Source of the DNA: Desulfoscipio geothermicus
GTDB lineage: Bacteria > Bacillota > Desulfotomaculia > Desulfotomaculales > Desulfallaceae
Direction: 5' to 3'
DNA: 64,000 nt
NCBI GenBank assembly: GCA_016841205.1
Contig: JAENZP010000002.1
Coordinates: 124,001 to 188,000, forward strand
In this document: piece after piece, positions 1 to 10,003 of the stretch
How the letters are laid out: every line of letters starts with the position of its first letter
How positions within the stretch are numbered: the first letter of the stretch is position 1
The notes under the pieces: generated by a model
What the model saw: only the letters and a program-made list of their open reading frames with translations
What the model was told of the DNA's origin: nothing
Databases searched by the model: none
Translations under genes and position numbers: made by a program

Positions 1-195
1 AGAAAATCAATTATATCCAAAAGTTGCTGATTGGTTTTGTATAGTTGTTCTTCAGTCAAGCTACAGTCCCTCCATCATATAGAGTATAATGGAGTTATTC
101 TATGTAATTTATTATTTTCCTTTGAAGATATTGTCAAATTAAGATTAATCTGGACCATTATTGCCAAGACAGTCTCAAAATACATGTCAGTAAAA

Positions 196-236
196 AAATT
201 AAAGTCGCCACAACAAGTGGCGGCTTTAATTTTTCT
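196..236 (+). terminator. Rho-independent terminator-like hairpin
   Basis: AAAGTCGCCA-caacaag-TGGCGGCTTT stem followed by AATTTTT. Confidence 0.6.
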
Positions 237-265
237 AAATCATATGAGAATGGGTAAATGAATTA

Positions 266-375
266 GGGGGTCAGACCTTGACAATTGACACTGAACTGCG
301 TGTCAATTGTCAAGGTCTGACCCCTGCCTACTCTGAAATGCGTGTCAATTGTCAAGGTCTGACCCCCTGCCTACT
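266..375. repeat. GGGGTCAGACCTTGACAATTGACA repeat cluster: one forward arm and two inverted, directly repeated copies
   Basis: Arm 267-290 is the exact reverse complement of 301-324 and 343-366; the latter two sit in a ~42-bp direct repeat (GAAnTGCGTGTCAATTGTCAAGGTCTGACCCC(C)TGCCTACT). Confidence 0.9.
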
Positions 376-377
376 GT

Positions 378-3008
378 CTAAGGCAGTATCTCAACGTATC
401 CTTCCGTTCCGTTTATTCGAATTCGCTGTCCATCCCGGATCAATTTCGTGGCGTTATCCACGCCTACGACCGCGGGAAGGCCGTATTCGCGCGCAATGAC
501 GGCTCCATGAGTCATCAGTCCGCCTACTTCCGTCACCAGGCCTTTAACGGATACAAACAGCGGCGTCCAACTGGGGTCAGTGAATGAAGTGACCAAAATA
601 TCGCCTTCTTCTGTTTTAGCATCGGCCATTTTTAAAACGACCCGTGCCCGGCCCTCAATGACGCCGGATGAAACGGGTATACCCGCCAAAGCGCCCCGGG
701 GAATATTACCGGTGTTGTATTCGCCGGAGATAGCCTCGCCCTCGGACGTCAACAACCGCGGTGGCGAAAGCTTCTCATAAACCGCATATTCCTCTTTTCT
801 CCTGGTTATGATGCTGTAATCCAGCCGGTTGGTGCGAACAACCTCCCGGAGTTCCCAAAAGGACAGATAATAGATGTCTTCCTTTTCCCGGATGACGCCC
901 TTTTGCACAAGCCCGGCTGCCTCCCGCAGCAGGGCCTGCTTATAAATCCAGTAGCGTTGAATGAAAGCATACTTGGGATACTCCCTATAACCAATAAAAT
1001 TGCGCAAAACGCTGATCATCTTTTTGGTTTTTTCAGCCTTTTGTTTGCCGCCGGGCAATTGCTCCAAACGGGTTATAAGATCCAGTTCTTTCTGCTCTGC
1101 TTCCAGCCGCCCCTGCTCAAATTTTCTGCTGCGCGCGTCGGGCTCAAAATTTTTGATATTGCTGAGGATCATGGGGATAAGCGCGGTCGGCTGCTCGTTC
1201 CAACGGGGCCTGGTTATATCGATCTCACCGGAACAGCGCATGCCGTACTTTTCCAGATACGCCCGTATTGAGCCGCCGACGGCAGCGCCGCCCGCCAGTT
1301 TGGCAAGGTCCTCAAAGAAAGTCTTATCACTGGCATGGTTAAAATAATCAATCACAGCCGGGTATCGCCGGACCACGTCCGATACATCCAGCAGCGCCAG
1401 CCCCATTTCCGATGTAACGTTATTGGCAACCGATTGGGAAAGCGTGTCGGCCGCGCTCTTCTCGCCCAGCCACTTTTCCATATTTTTATTGATCCAATAC
1501 GCCGCATACAAGCCCGCCATGATCGCTCCCATGCCCTGCGGGTTATACACAACTTCTTTTAATATCTTGTGGTCCTCCGCAATAAAGGCAAACAGTTCGT
1601 CACCGGACACGCCGGCGATCCTTTGCCGCAAATTTTTAATCGACGCCTCGTTGCTGGAAATGAGATCTTTGATTACCGTTACATCGTTATTGCGGTAAAG
1701 CTTGACGGCATGAATAAACATATCCCAGGACAGCTTCTCGCTACGTACGCTGAATAACCTCTTCCCCCGCGGCAATGATTTCATAAAAGCTCTTCGCCGC
1801 ATTAAATTCAAAATAGCGTTCTGCATCAGGGGGTCGTACTTACTCATCGTGCCGAGCATGATCTTACGGCCGACGGTCGAGGCCAGGTCATGCGACATAT
1901 CGACGAACAGTCTTCCGCCGGCTTGCAGTATTGGATATTGGTCAGATAAAAGTTGGAAAAAGGACACCCCCAATGGTTTGATGGCATCCGTCATCATCTG
2001 TTGATGGCCCACCGACATATAGGCCCGGTTCCGCCCATCGTTCACGTCCGGTACGGGGAATAAGGTGGTAATGGGACGGCTCTGAACGATATAAAATACA
2101 TTTTCAGCGATAAGGCACCATTCGATGTCCTGGGGGCAGCCAAAATGCGCCTCGATCTTTCTACCGATGCGTTCAAGCTGTAAAATCTGATCATCCGTCA
2201 ATGTCTGCATGTTCTGCTGATCGGGCCCTATTTCCCGCTCTTCCGTACCGCCTTCTTCCAACGCGTAGACGGCTATTTTTTTGGCGGATATTTTTTTATC
2301 AATTATCCTGCCTTCCCGCACCTTATAGATATCAGCGTTCACCAGGCCGGAGACCAGCGCCTCGCCAAGCCCGAAACCGGCATCGATGGACAGCACCTTC
2401 CTGTTGGAGGTGACGGGATCGGCGGTAAATAAAATCCCCGCGGCCCGCGGGAAAACCATCCGCTGAATAACAACAGACAAATAGACCTTGCGGTGGTTGA
2501 AGCCGTTTTGCATGCGGTAGATCACGGCCCGGTCCGTAAACAGCGACGCCCAGCACTTACTGATATGCTGTAAAATCGTAGCTTTACCCTTGATGTTCAA
2601 ATACGTATCCTGTTGTCCCGCAAACGAGGCCAGCGGCAAATCCTCCGCCGTGGCGCTGGAACGCACGGCATAGGCGTTCTCCTCGCCAAGCTCTGAAAGA
2701 TAGCGCATGATTGCTTCCGTTATATCCCCGGCAATCTCTATCCCCTCGATGACTTTACGAATTTTGCCGCAGATTAAACCGATTTTTTCCCTGTCGTCCA
2801 CTATTAGAGACGATAGTTGATTCAGCAATGTGTCGAACTGCCGGTTGGAACTGATCATTCTTTTATACGCCTCGGTGGTAACGCAAAAACCCTCCGGTAC
2901 CCGTATTCCCTCAATCCCTGATAGTTCCCCCAAGTTTAAGCCTTTGCCCCCGACGACCATAAGCTTTGTTTTGTCGATCTCATGGAAACCAAGTACATAT
3001 GAATTCAT
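378..3008 (-). CDS. rph: Rifampicin phosphotransferase-like / PEP-synthase family protein
   Basis: 876 aa; N-terminal VGGKGLNLGEL and AVRSSATAEDLPLASFAGQQDTYLN ATP-binding motifs; C-terminal EVGGLMTHGAVIAREYGLPAVVGV swivelling His domain. Overall layout recalls RPH/Pps proteins of Listeria and Bacillus. Confidence 0.78.
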   Translation of the reverse strand: MNSYVLGFHEIDKTKLMVVGGKGLNLGELSGIEGIRVPEGFCVTTEAYKRMISSNRQFDTLLNQLSSLIVDDREKIGLICGKIRKVIEGIEIAGDITEAIMRYLSELGEENAYAVRSSATAEDLPLASFAGQQDTYLNIKGKATILQHISKCWASLFTDRAVIYRMQNGFNHRKVYLSVVIQRMVFPRAAGILFTADPVTSNRKVLSIDAGFGLGEALVSGLVNADIYKVREGRIIDKKISAKKIAVYALEEGGTEEREIGPDQQNMQTLTDDQILQLERIGRKIEAHFGCPQDIEWCLIAENVFYIVQSRPITTLFPVPDVNDGRNRAYMSVGHQQMMTDAIKPLGVSFFQLLSDQYPILQAGGRLFVDMSHDLASTVGRKIMLGTMSKYDPLMQNAILNLMRRRAFMKSLPRGKRLFSVRSEKLSWDMFIHAVKLYRNNDVTVIKDLISSNEASIKNLRQRIAGVSGDELFAFIAEDHKILKEVVYNPQGMGAIMAGLYAAYWINKNMEKWLGEKSAADTLSQSVANNVTSEMGLALLDVSDVVRRYPAVIDYFNHASDKTFFEDLAKLAGGAAVGGSIRAYLEKYGMRCSGEIDITRPRWNEQPTALIPMILSNIKNFEPDARSRKFEQGRLEAEQKELDLITRLEQLPGGKQKAEKTKKMISVLRNFIGYREYPKYAFIQRYWIYKQALLREAAGLVQKGVIREKEDIYYLSFWELREVVRTNRLDYSIITRRKEEYAVYEKLSPPRLLTSEGEAISGEYNTGNIPRGALAGIPVSSGVIEGRARVVLKMADAKTEEGDILVTSFTDPSWTPLFVSVKGLVTEVGGLMTHGAVIAREYGLPAVVGVDNATKLIRDGQRIRINGTEGYVEILP

Positions 3009-3323
3009 ACGGGAATCCCCCTTTAGTGTTCAATACCGTAACGGATTATGACTATATTTATATTGTTTCCATTGCAACAGCGCTAAATATAGATATGCGT
3101 AGTTAATTTTTGGGTTATGCACTTTTTCGAATACATAGAAAAAGAGGACACATTTGCCCTCCTAAAAAACAACACCAAGCAGTGGAGAAAAAATATAGGA
3201 CAATAAGGTTAGCAATGATTCCAGATGGCCGGCAATTCCCGTAAATGCCAGCACTGTCCCAATGGCGGCGCAAATAATCGTACTTTTCCAGCATTCCAAT
3301 CAAGGAAATATGTACTTACGCTG

Positions 3324-3785
3324 CTATCCAAGCTTTCGACGTAATATTGGAAAATATTTCTTCTCTTTAGGTATAAAGTTTTGAACTCTTTTAATCACAC
3401 TAACCATACTCTGTACCAGATAAAGGTGCTTATTTTCAAAACTGATATATTTATAACTATCTATTTCGGGTAATTTACGGCCATATTTATCGCTGAAGTA
3501 AGAGCAACATTTCATGCTTAGTAGGGAAGGCAAATCTTGCATCATCATTAAAAATAGGTGTAGATCTTTTTCGCGAGTATATTCGTGAACTCCTAAATCC
3601 TGCAAACTCCCAGATTCCAGCTTAATCCCGGTCTCTTCTTCAGCTTCGCGAATGCAAGCTGAAATGGGTTCCTCGCCAGGCTTCACTAATCCCTTGGGGA
3701 TATCGTAAAATTTTCTACCTGTTACGTGGCAGACTAAAAATTTATTACCATCAGTAAAAATAACCCCTGCTGATAACTTCTTCAC
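3324..3785 (-). CDS. NUDIX hydrolase
   Basis: Nudix box GLVKPGEEPISACIREAEEETGI; GTG start at 3785 preceded by AGGAGGG is more plausible than the 3875 ATG. Confidence 0.8.
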   Translation of the reverse strand: MKKLSAGVIFTDGNKFLVCHVTGRKFYDIPKGLVKPGEEPISACIREAEEETGIKLESGSLQDLGVHEYTREKDLHLFLMMMQDLPSLLSMKCCSYFSDKYGRKLPEIDSYKYISFENKHLYLVQSMVSVIKRVQNFIPKEKKYFPILRRKLG

Positions 3786-4022
3786 CTTATATAACCCTCC
3801 TGAATTTATATATAACTTAATATTTTTGGTTTTCCAATAATCTTTTATTTTAATCATCGTGTTAGAATATGCCAATTTCTGTTCATGTGTTCGCGGTAAA
3901 AGGTGATGTTATTCAACGTTCAAAGCGTTAGTTTTACTCATCTTTGTAACAAAAACTCATTGTTGACCATATTATAAAGAAAAGGTTGGTAACCTTACTT
4001 TACCAAGAAAGGGGGCAATAAC

Positions 4023-4130
4023 ATGGGCTTCGGAGCAGGTTGCGGCACTGGCTGCGGTTCTGGAGGTTTCATCCTATTCCTTATACTGATACTCCTAGTA
4101 TTTGGTATGGGATTCTGCGGATGTGTATAA
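4023..4130 (+). CDS. YjcZ-like small Gly/Cys-rich membrane peptide (35 aa)
   Basis: ATG..TAA encodes MGFGAGCGTGCGSGGFILFLILILLVFGMGFCGCV; upstream AAGAAAGGGGG RBS; absent from the ORF track because it is short. Confidence 0.75.
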   Translation: MGFGAGCGTGCGSGGFILFLILILLVFGMGFCGCV

Positions 4131-4173
4131 AAAATGAGATAGTATTTTTTCCTCCTTCTAATATATATCACTG

Positions 4174-4206
4174 CAAAGCATTCCCTTTTGGGGAATGCTT
4201 TGTCGT
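4174..4206 (+). terminator. Hairpin/terminator downstream of the YjcZ-like peptide
   Basis: CAAAGCATTCCC-ttttg-GGGAATGCTTTG perfect stem. Confidence 0.5.
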
Positions 4207-4397
4207 TATAGCGTTAAATAACTTCGCCGGTGAGGGAAAGGTATACATGCTAGCCAGTACACGGGCCATTGCTATGGTCAAGCTTATCATTATATGTCGA
4301 CTGGTTATTGAGCCCATGGGGATACAATAATATAACAATTTAATCTTCAAACTCATATTATATTTTGCTAAGCTTTTTTTACTGTGGAGGGAAAAAG

Positions 4398-4670
4398 GTG
4401 GACACATGTGAATCAATATCCCCTGATATGCTAGCCATTTTAGCTGCTTTATTTGCAGTAATTACATCTAATAATATAGACCCTGCAAAACTTAATGTTA
4501 TCGGCAATTTTATAGTTGCTGTAGGCAGTGAAATGCTTACTATAGCTGCTCAAGAGTCAAATATACAGTCAAAAAAAGATGATGAAGAAAGAAAAAACCT
4601 AATAGCTGAACAAATCGAATTATTGCAAAAGGAAATTGATCTACTTCAAAAAAAATTAAACACTATATAA
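4398..4670 (+). CDS. Hypothetical small protein with C-terminal coiled coil
   Basis: GTG start at 4398 with GGAGGG RBS; VDTCESISPDMLAILAALFAVITSNN...EQIELLQKEIDLLQKKLNTI. Confidence 0.6.
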   Translation: MDTCESISPDMLAILAALFAVITSNNIDPAKLNVIGNFIVAVGSEMLTIAAQESNIQSKKDDEERKNLIAEQIELLQKEIDLLQKKLNTI

Positions 4671-4762
4671 ACTTCAACGATCTGGCACATTCTCCACAAT
4701 GAAGTAATTCCCTCCCCAAAAAATCATTAGACTGACCCCTCAACCCCTTATCAATCTTATGC

Positions 4763-4981
4763 TCATTCGTCAACAACGATTGCTTTGATAGCCCGGGAAT
4801 TATGATCCTTTTCTTCCTTGCTTTTCTCCAGGTATTCTTCGCTTGCATCATGAAGCGCCTGGAATACTTGTCTTTGCCATTCTTTAAGCGGTTCTTTAAC
4901 GGGAGCAGGGAACAATTCCGTTATAAGGTCAGCAAATTCCATTTTAAATTTAAGGATCTTTTTATAGATTTCATCATTCAT
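4763..4981 (-). CDS. Hypothetical protein, probably translationally coupled to the ArsA-like gene
   Basis: MNDEIYKKILKFKMEFADLITELFPAPVKEPLKEWQRQVFQAL; ATG at 4981 overlaps the upstream stop at 4974. Confidence 0.6.
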   Translation of the reverse strand: MNDEIYKKILKFKMEFADLITELFPAPVKEPLKEWQRQVFQALHDASEEYLEKSKEEKDHNSRAIKAIVVDE

Positions 4982-6158
4982 TGACAGCACCTCCAAATCT
5001 AATTATTAGGGTCTCTTCTTCAAATTTGGCACCGGCAACAGATAAGTTTTGCAGCATTTTGGGTAACGTGACATTTCTTTTTACGCTTCCAACCTTGATA
5101 ATTAATTCATCAGACTTTTGGTTCAGGGATATATCTTTTTTATTTGTAAAGGGTATATAAATTGCCAGCAAGTACTCATCCTTTTCTTTAAGCACGCGCT
5201 GCGTACAAGCGTTATATTTTATTTCCGCCGGGTCTTCTTCCTTAAAAATTTCCTTACCCATTCGTTCCAATATCTCCAATCCAATAACTTCCTTCTCAAA
5301 CAAGGGCACGTCGTAAATTGGCACCGGAGAAAAGCTTTCTTTAATCATTTCCGTATATTTGTTCTGTATTTCTTTCCAAAGAGTAAAGTATTGATCTGAA
5401 ACATTGTCAGGAATCACTTTATTAATAATCACCGCATCAACATTAAAATCGTATATATTAAGATAAGTAAAGCTTCTCTGTGCCTCCTTGACTACCATTT
5501 TTTCAGGATTTACAACAATTCGTACGCTGGTAATTTCCTTGTTGGTGAATAGCTGCCGCATTTCATCCAGCTGGTTATAAATCTTTTCAATTTCACCCAT
5601 GACTGAATCAGAAGGCATTGGTACACCGAGTAAAGGTTCCGCCACCGGTCTCAGTATCTTAATGGCCTTACGCTTAATGGGGAAAAGTTTATCCATCCAC
5701 CAGCGCAGCATATCAGGAAAACTTAACAGGGCCAAAGTCTCCCCGGTGGGAGCACAGTCTATTACAATTACTTCATAGGCGTTTTCATTGTAGTAGCGCA
5801 GAATTCTTAGGAGACTGAGCAAATCCTCCATTCCCGGGAATACGGTTAATTCTTCAGTGGTAATGTCTTTAATTGCTTTGGCAGTAAGCAAGTTCGTCAA
5901 ATATTTCTGAACCTGCCCCCAGCCTTTTTCCACCTCGTGAGTGGAGTCTATCTCCTGGGCCCATAAGTTTGGCTTAATAAGCAGGGGTTCCGGTGCCAGC
6001 TTGATATCTAGGGAATCTCCCAAGCTGTGGGCCCGGTCTGTACTGACTAACAGAGTCTTTTTTCCGCTGGCTGCACTTTGCACTGCCGTTGCCGCAGCAA
6101 TACTCGTTTTACCGACTCCACCCTTACCGGTATATAATATAATCCTCATATTTCTCAC
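4974..6158 (-). CDS. ArsA family ATPase (anion-transporting/GET3-like) with C-terminal HSP20-like domain
   Basis: Deviant Walker A GKGGVGKTSIAAATA, VIDCAPTGETLALLSFP; C-terminal beta-rich ArsA_HSP20-like segment. Confidence 0.88.
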   Translation of the reverse strand: MRNMRIILYTGKGGVGKTSIAAATAVQSAASGKKTLLVSTDRAHSLGDSLDIKLAPEPLLIKPNLWAQEIDSTHEVEKGWGQVQKYLTNLLTAKAIKDITTEELTVFPGMEDLLSLLRILRYYNENAYEVIVIDCAPTGETLALLSFPDMLRWWMDKLFPIKRKAIKILRPVAEPLLGVPMPSDSVMGEIEKIYNQLDEMRQLFTNKEITSVRIVVNPEKMVVKEAQRSFTYLNIYDFNVDAVIINKVIPDNVSDQYFTLWKEIQNKYTEMIKESFSPVPIYDVPLFEKEVIGLEILERMGKEIFKEEDPAEIKYNACTQRVLKEKDEYLLAIYIPFTNKKDISLNQKSDELIIKVGSVKRNVTLPKMLQNLSVAGAKFEEETLIIRFGGAVNE

Positions 6159-6255
6159 CTACCTTACTATTATTATAGAATTATTTGAGTTTAAAATACT
6201 TCCTTGCTCGAACTATTGGGTAAATTTTTGGCCCACCTTGGTGGGCTATGTTACA

Positions 6256-6750
6256 CTATTCGATTTCAATTTTCTTTACGCTTGTTTCAGGTTGTTTAAT
6301 ATCAGGTTCCTTTTCCCTGTTAAGCGCTTCAATTACTTTGATAAAGACCCGCATAAGCATTTCTCGTTCCTCTTCAGTAAGCAGGCGATCAATACGTTCA
6401 ACATATTCATTAATTGTTACTTTAATGCCTGCGACTAAAGCTTGCCCTGCTTCGGTAAGCTGAATTGAAACAATCCTGCGGTCAGATTCATTCCTTTCCC
6501 GGAGCAAATAACCTTTATTGACTAACCTGTTTATAATTCCGGTTGCCGTGCTTAACGGAATATTCAAATAGTCGGCAATCTCACTCATTATTACTTCGCC
6601 ATGTCGGTCAACAATCAGCATAGCAAGTATTTGAGATTTTGATAATTCTAAGTCAAGATCTATCCATTCTTCCGGATAGAGTATTTCTTTTAGATGATCC
6701 AGAAAAAAGTCCAAAAGTTTTATTTCCCCAGCCATTAGACCTCCTCCCAA
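6256..6750 (-). CDS. MarR family transcriptional regulator
   Basis: wHTH with STATGIINRLVNKGYLLRERNESDRRIVSIQLTEAG. Confidence 0.88.
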   Translation of the reverse strand: MGGGLMAGEIKLLDFFLDHLKEILYPEEWIDLDLELSKSQILAMLIVDRHGEVIMSEIADYLNIPLSTATGIINRLVNKGYLLRERNESDRRIVSIQLTEAGQALVAGIKVTINEYVERIDRLLTEEEREMLMRVFIKVIEALNREKEPDIKQPETSVKKIEIE

Positions 6751-6986
6751 TATTCTTCAAAACGAATATTTCGATATAGGAACTTTTCTATATATAAAAT
6801 ATTGCAATTTAATTCATTTGTCAAATCTTTTTTTAGCTAATTGTTTTAGTACTAAGGAAAAATAATTAGCTACCAGTGAAAATCCTTGTTTTAGTTAAAT
6901 GAGTATATTTGTTAAACGGCATATTTGCAATGTATAACTTTGACTAAGTTAAATAATAATACAGATATTATTGTAAATAGGAGGTT

Positions 6987-7217
6987 ATGAATATGGAATG
7001 GTTATCACGTATTGCTTTAGCACTTGTAATTGTCGGCGCTATAAACTGGTTACTGGTAGGCCTCTTTCAATGGGATCTCGTCACAGCTTTATTTGGCGGA
7101 CAGACATTTAGACCCGCATCAGGCCTGAGCAGATTTATCTATGCTTTGGTAGGCTTGTCCGGTCTGTACGCTATCACCTTTTTCTTCAAAGAAAATGCCG
7201 CTGTTAGGGAAAAATAA
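6987..7217 (+). CDS. DUF378 family small membrane protein
   Basis: MEWLSRIALALVIVGAINWLLVGLFQWDLV typical of DUF378; GGAGG RBS. Confidence 0.85.
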   Translation: MNMEWLSRIALALVIVGAINWLLVGLFQWDLVTALFGGQTFRPASGLSRFIYALVGLSGLYAITFFFKENAAVREK

Positions 7218-7841
7218 AAACATACTTAGCCTATAAGTAATAAGGGAGTGTCGTAAAACGACTTTTAAAGTAGTTATCGATGCTCCCTCCTCGTATAGTA
7301 GATCTTTGGAAAACACCTCCCCCCCACCAAACCGGACAATCCAATAAGATAAATTCCGGGTCCTCCTTGAAGGTGATTTATCCCTTTATCTTCAACGCCC
7401 TACAGAGCATCATCAAAAAAGATAAGGAGATTGTTCTAAGCCCTAAACTATCTCTTCGTGAAACTTCACACTTTACCCATTGTCTGCCGATTATATAAAT
7501 GATTATATTTAAAATCCCCACTTTTTATAATCACTACTCAGGCCAACATTATGATAATATTTATAAGATATGTTAAACAACTCTCCATCACTTCAATTTC
7601 TAGTTTGCGCTGCTCCGGCAATACCTGAGCGCCATAAATAGCTTATGAAAAATTAATACCGGTAACTATCAAAATACAGGCTGCTATCCGGACTATACCC
7701 GATGGGAAAGCGGCGTATAAAAGAGGGACAAACGCATTAAACTTGTTTTCACATAAGAATTTCAGTTGAAGCAAACATTTCGATAAGGTATTGATAATAA
7801 TCTAATCAAAAATTGTGTGTTTTTGCAAAGAGGTGTTTCTA

Positions 7842-8537
7842 GTGAATACGGAAAGGATACTGATTATTGACGATGAAGAACGTATCCGGGATATGATCAA
7901 GGAGTATGTCGGTCTTGAGGGATATATGGTTGACGAGGCCTCAGATGGAGTTGAGGCTTTGGCCCTGTTCAAACAAAACAAGTATTCCCTTGTGGTGCTT
8001 GATGTGATGATGCCCAAAATGGACGGCTGGAGCGTGTGCAGGGAAATTAGGAAAACCTCTAATGTGCCTGTTATTATGCTGACGGCTAGGGGTGAGGAAT
8101 ACGATAAGCTTTTTGGCTTCGAGCTGGGAGTGGACGATTACATTGTAAAACCCTTCAGCCCAAAGGAGCTGCTAGCCCGCATGAAAGCCATTATCAAAAG
8201 AAACATTTTACCTTTTTCAGAGGCGGGAAGAGAGAATAAAGCGATATTTGAAGGTCTTGTTATTGAGTTTGATGCACGTAATGTTTATATAGACGGAAAT
8301 ATCATCGACCTTACCCCTAAAGAATATGAGTTGCTGAATTTTTTCGTCAGGAATCCCGATAGGGTATTTTCCAGGGAACAGCTTCTTGAAAAGGTATGGG
8401 ACTACGATTTTACCGGCAATAACAGGACCGTAGATACCCATGTTAAAATGCTGAGGGAAAGTCTCAAGGATTACAGAAAGTTCATTGTTACCGTCTGGGG
8501 GATAGGCTACAAATTTGAAGTAGGGGTCAAAAAATGA
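7842..8537 (+). CDS. OmpR/PhoB family response regulator
   Basis: REC domain (RILIIDDEERIRDM, VVLDVMMPKMDG) plus Trans_reg_C (LTPKEYELLNFFVRNPDRVFSREQLLEKVW); GTG start with AGAGGTG RBS, internal to the 7815 ORF. Confidence 0.93.
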   Translation: MNTERILIIDDEERIRDMIKEYVGLEGYMVDEASDGVEALALFKQNKYSLVVLDVMMPKMDGWSVCREIRKTSNVPVIMLTARGEEYDKLFGFELGVDDYIVKPFSPKELLARMKAIIKRNILPFSEAGRENKAIFEGLVIEFDARNVYIDGNIIDLTPKEYELLNFFVRNPDRVFSREQLLEKVWDYDFTGNNRTVDTHVKMLRESLKDYRKFIVTVWGIGYKFEVGVKK

Positions 8538-9931
8538 AAAGCATCGGCTTTAAGCTTTGGGCCGGAATGATGGTGCTTGTATTGATGGTATTAATACTTC
8601 TATGGTTTTTTCAGATTGTATTTCTGGAAAGCTTTTATACAAGCATGCGCATATCGGATATGAAAAAAGAAGGTGCTTCCATAGTCAAATTGCTTTATGA
8701 CGGCAGTAAAGCCGAATTCGAAAATAAGCTGGATGCTTTTGCCTTTAATAACAACCTGAGTGTTGAGCTGCTGGATTTGGACAGAAATTCTATCTATACC
8801 ACAGGTTCAACAGGCTCCGGCGGGCAAATGCCCATGCAAAGAAACATTGTCAGGAAGGAAGCCTTTCAGGAAGTCATCAGCGGCAAGGAAGTAATGATTC
8901 CGCTGACTCATCCACGTTTCGGCAATAAATTCATGCTGATTGGACTGCCTGTAAAACAATCCGGGCAATTGTCCGGTGTGCTTTTGATCAATATGCCCCT
9001 GGCTCCGGTTGAAGACACTGCCTTGATCTTAAAATGGCAGTTGTTTTATATCACCCTGATTCTTTTGGCTGCTGCCCTGCTGCTCTCCTTCTTCCTCTCC
9101 CGAAGTTTTACCAGGCCGATACTGGAGATCAAAAAAGTATCGGAAACCATGGCTTCAGGCGATTTCTCAGCCAAGGTGAAACTGAAAAAAAAGGATGAAA
9201 TCGGCAAACTGGCAGAAACAATCAATTATTTGGGACAGCAGCTGGCCCAAATAGAACAACTTAGAAAAGACTTGATTGCGAACATATCGCACGAGCTGCG
9301 CACGCCTTTAAGCATTATTAGAGGGTATGCTGAAACCATCCGTGACGTTACCGGGGACATTCCGGAAAAACGGGAAAAACAGCTTGAGATTATGATAGAA
9401 GAGACAGAACGTCTCAGTAAAATTGTAGACGATATTTTAAACCTTTCACAGCTTCAGGCAGCCCATTTCCAGCTTAATAAAAGCCGTTTTCCCATAAGGG
9501 ATGTGCTTGAAGCAGTTGTGAAACGATATGATGTCTTAAGTGAGACAACAGGTGTGCGGGTCGTGCTGCAGAATTCAAATCTTGCGCTTTTGGAAGCAGA
9601 TAAAAAAAGAATTGAGCAGGTACTTTACAATTTAATAAATAATGGAATTAATCATACGCCCCCAGGTGGGACAGTTACAGTCAAGGCTATTGACAGCATG
9701 AAAGTGGTCCGGATTGAGGTTTCGGATACAGGCAGCGGCATACTGGAGGAAGATCTCCCTCATATTTGGGACAGATTTTATAAAGCGGAGAAAACTACCG
9801 GTAAAAGCTTTATGGGCACAGGCCTGGGGCTCGCTATTGTTAAGAGCGTATTGGAAGCGCATCAGGCAACTTATGGAGTGGAAAGCAAAAAGGATGTTGG
9901 AACAACCTTTTGGTTTGAGCTTCAAAAATAA
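8534..9931 (+). CDS. Sensor histidine kinase (HAMP, HisKA, HATPase)
   Basis: NISHELRTPLSIIRGYAETI H-box, HAMP-like region, DTGSGI and GTGLGLAIV; overlaps the response regulator stop. Confidence 0.93.
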   Translation: MKSIGFKLWAGMMVLVLMVLILLWFFQIVFLESFYTSMRISDMKKEGASIVKLLYDGSKAEFENKLDAFAFNNNLSVELLDLDRNSIYTTGSTGSGGQMPMQRNIVRKEAFQEVISGKEVMIPLTHPRFGNKFMLIGLPVKQSGQLSGVLLINMPLAPVEDTALILKWQLFYITLILLAAALLLSFFLSRSFTRPILEIKKVSETMASGDFSAKVKLKKKDEIGKLAETINYLGQQLAQIEQLRKDLIANISHELRTPLSIIRGYAETIRDVTGDIPEKREKQLEIMIEETERLSKIVDDILNLSQLQAAHFQLNKSRFPIRDVLEAVVKRYDVLSETTGVRVVLQNSNLALLEADKKRIEQVLYNLINNGINHTPPGGTVTVKAIDSMKVVRIEVSDTGSGILEEDLPHIWDRFYKAEKTTGKSFMGTGLGLAIVKSVLEAHQATYGVESKKDVGTTFWFELQK

Positions 9932-9948
9932 TATTAAAATTACAAAAC

Positions 9949-10003
9949 TATCACCATTCTTTCAGTTTTCTATCATACTTCTATCACAATTGCTCCTTAT
10001 AAT
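9949..10003 (+). promoter_or_regulatory. Candidate activator-dependent promoter with in-phase CTATCA direct repeats
   Basis: CTATCA at 9949, 9970 and 9981 (spacing 21 and 11 bp), then TATAAT at 9998-10003 with no good -35. Confidence 0.5.

Noticed and set aside
266-375. CRISPR array
   Set aside because: Only two direct copies plus an inverted one, nearly no variable spacer, no cas genes.
278-499. 73-aa ORF made of repeated GLTPAYSEMRVNCQGLTP
   Set aside because: Translation of the nucleotide repeat, not a protein repeat.
903-1347. Plus-strand ORFs of 122 and 115 aa
   Set aside because: Antisense to the rph-like gene without motifs.
4040-4330. 96-aa ORF overlapping the YjcZ-like peptide
   Set aside because: Different frame, no RBS, spans the hairpin; the 35-aa frame has RBS and family-like composition.
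6760-6785. Imperfect palindrome CGAATATTTCG upstream of MarR
   Set aside because: Short and AT-rich; insufficient support for an operator call.
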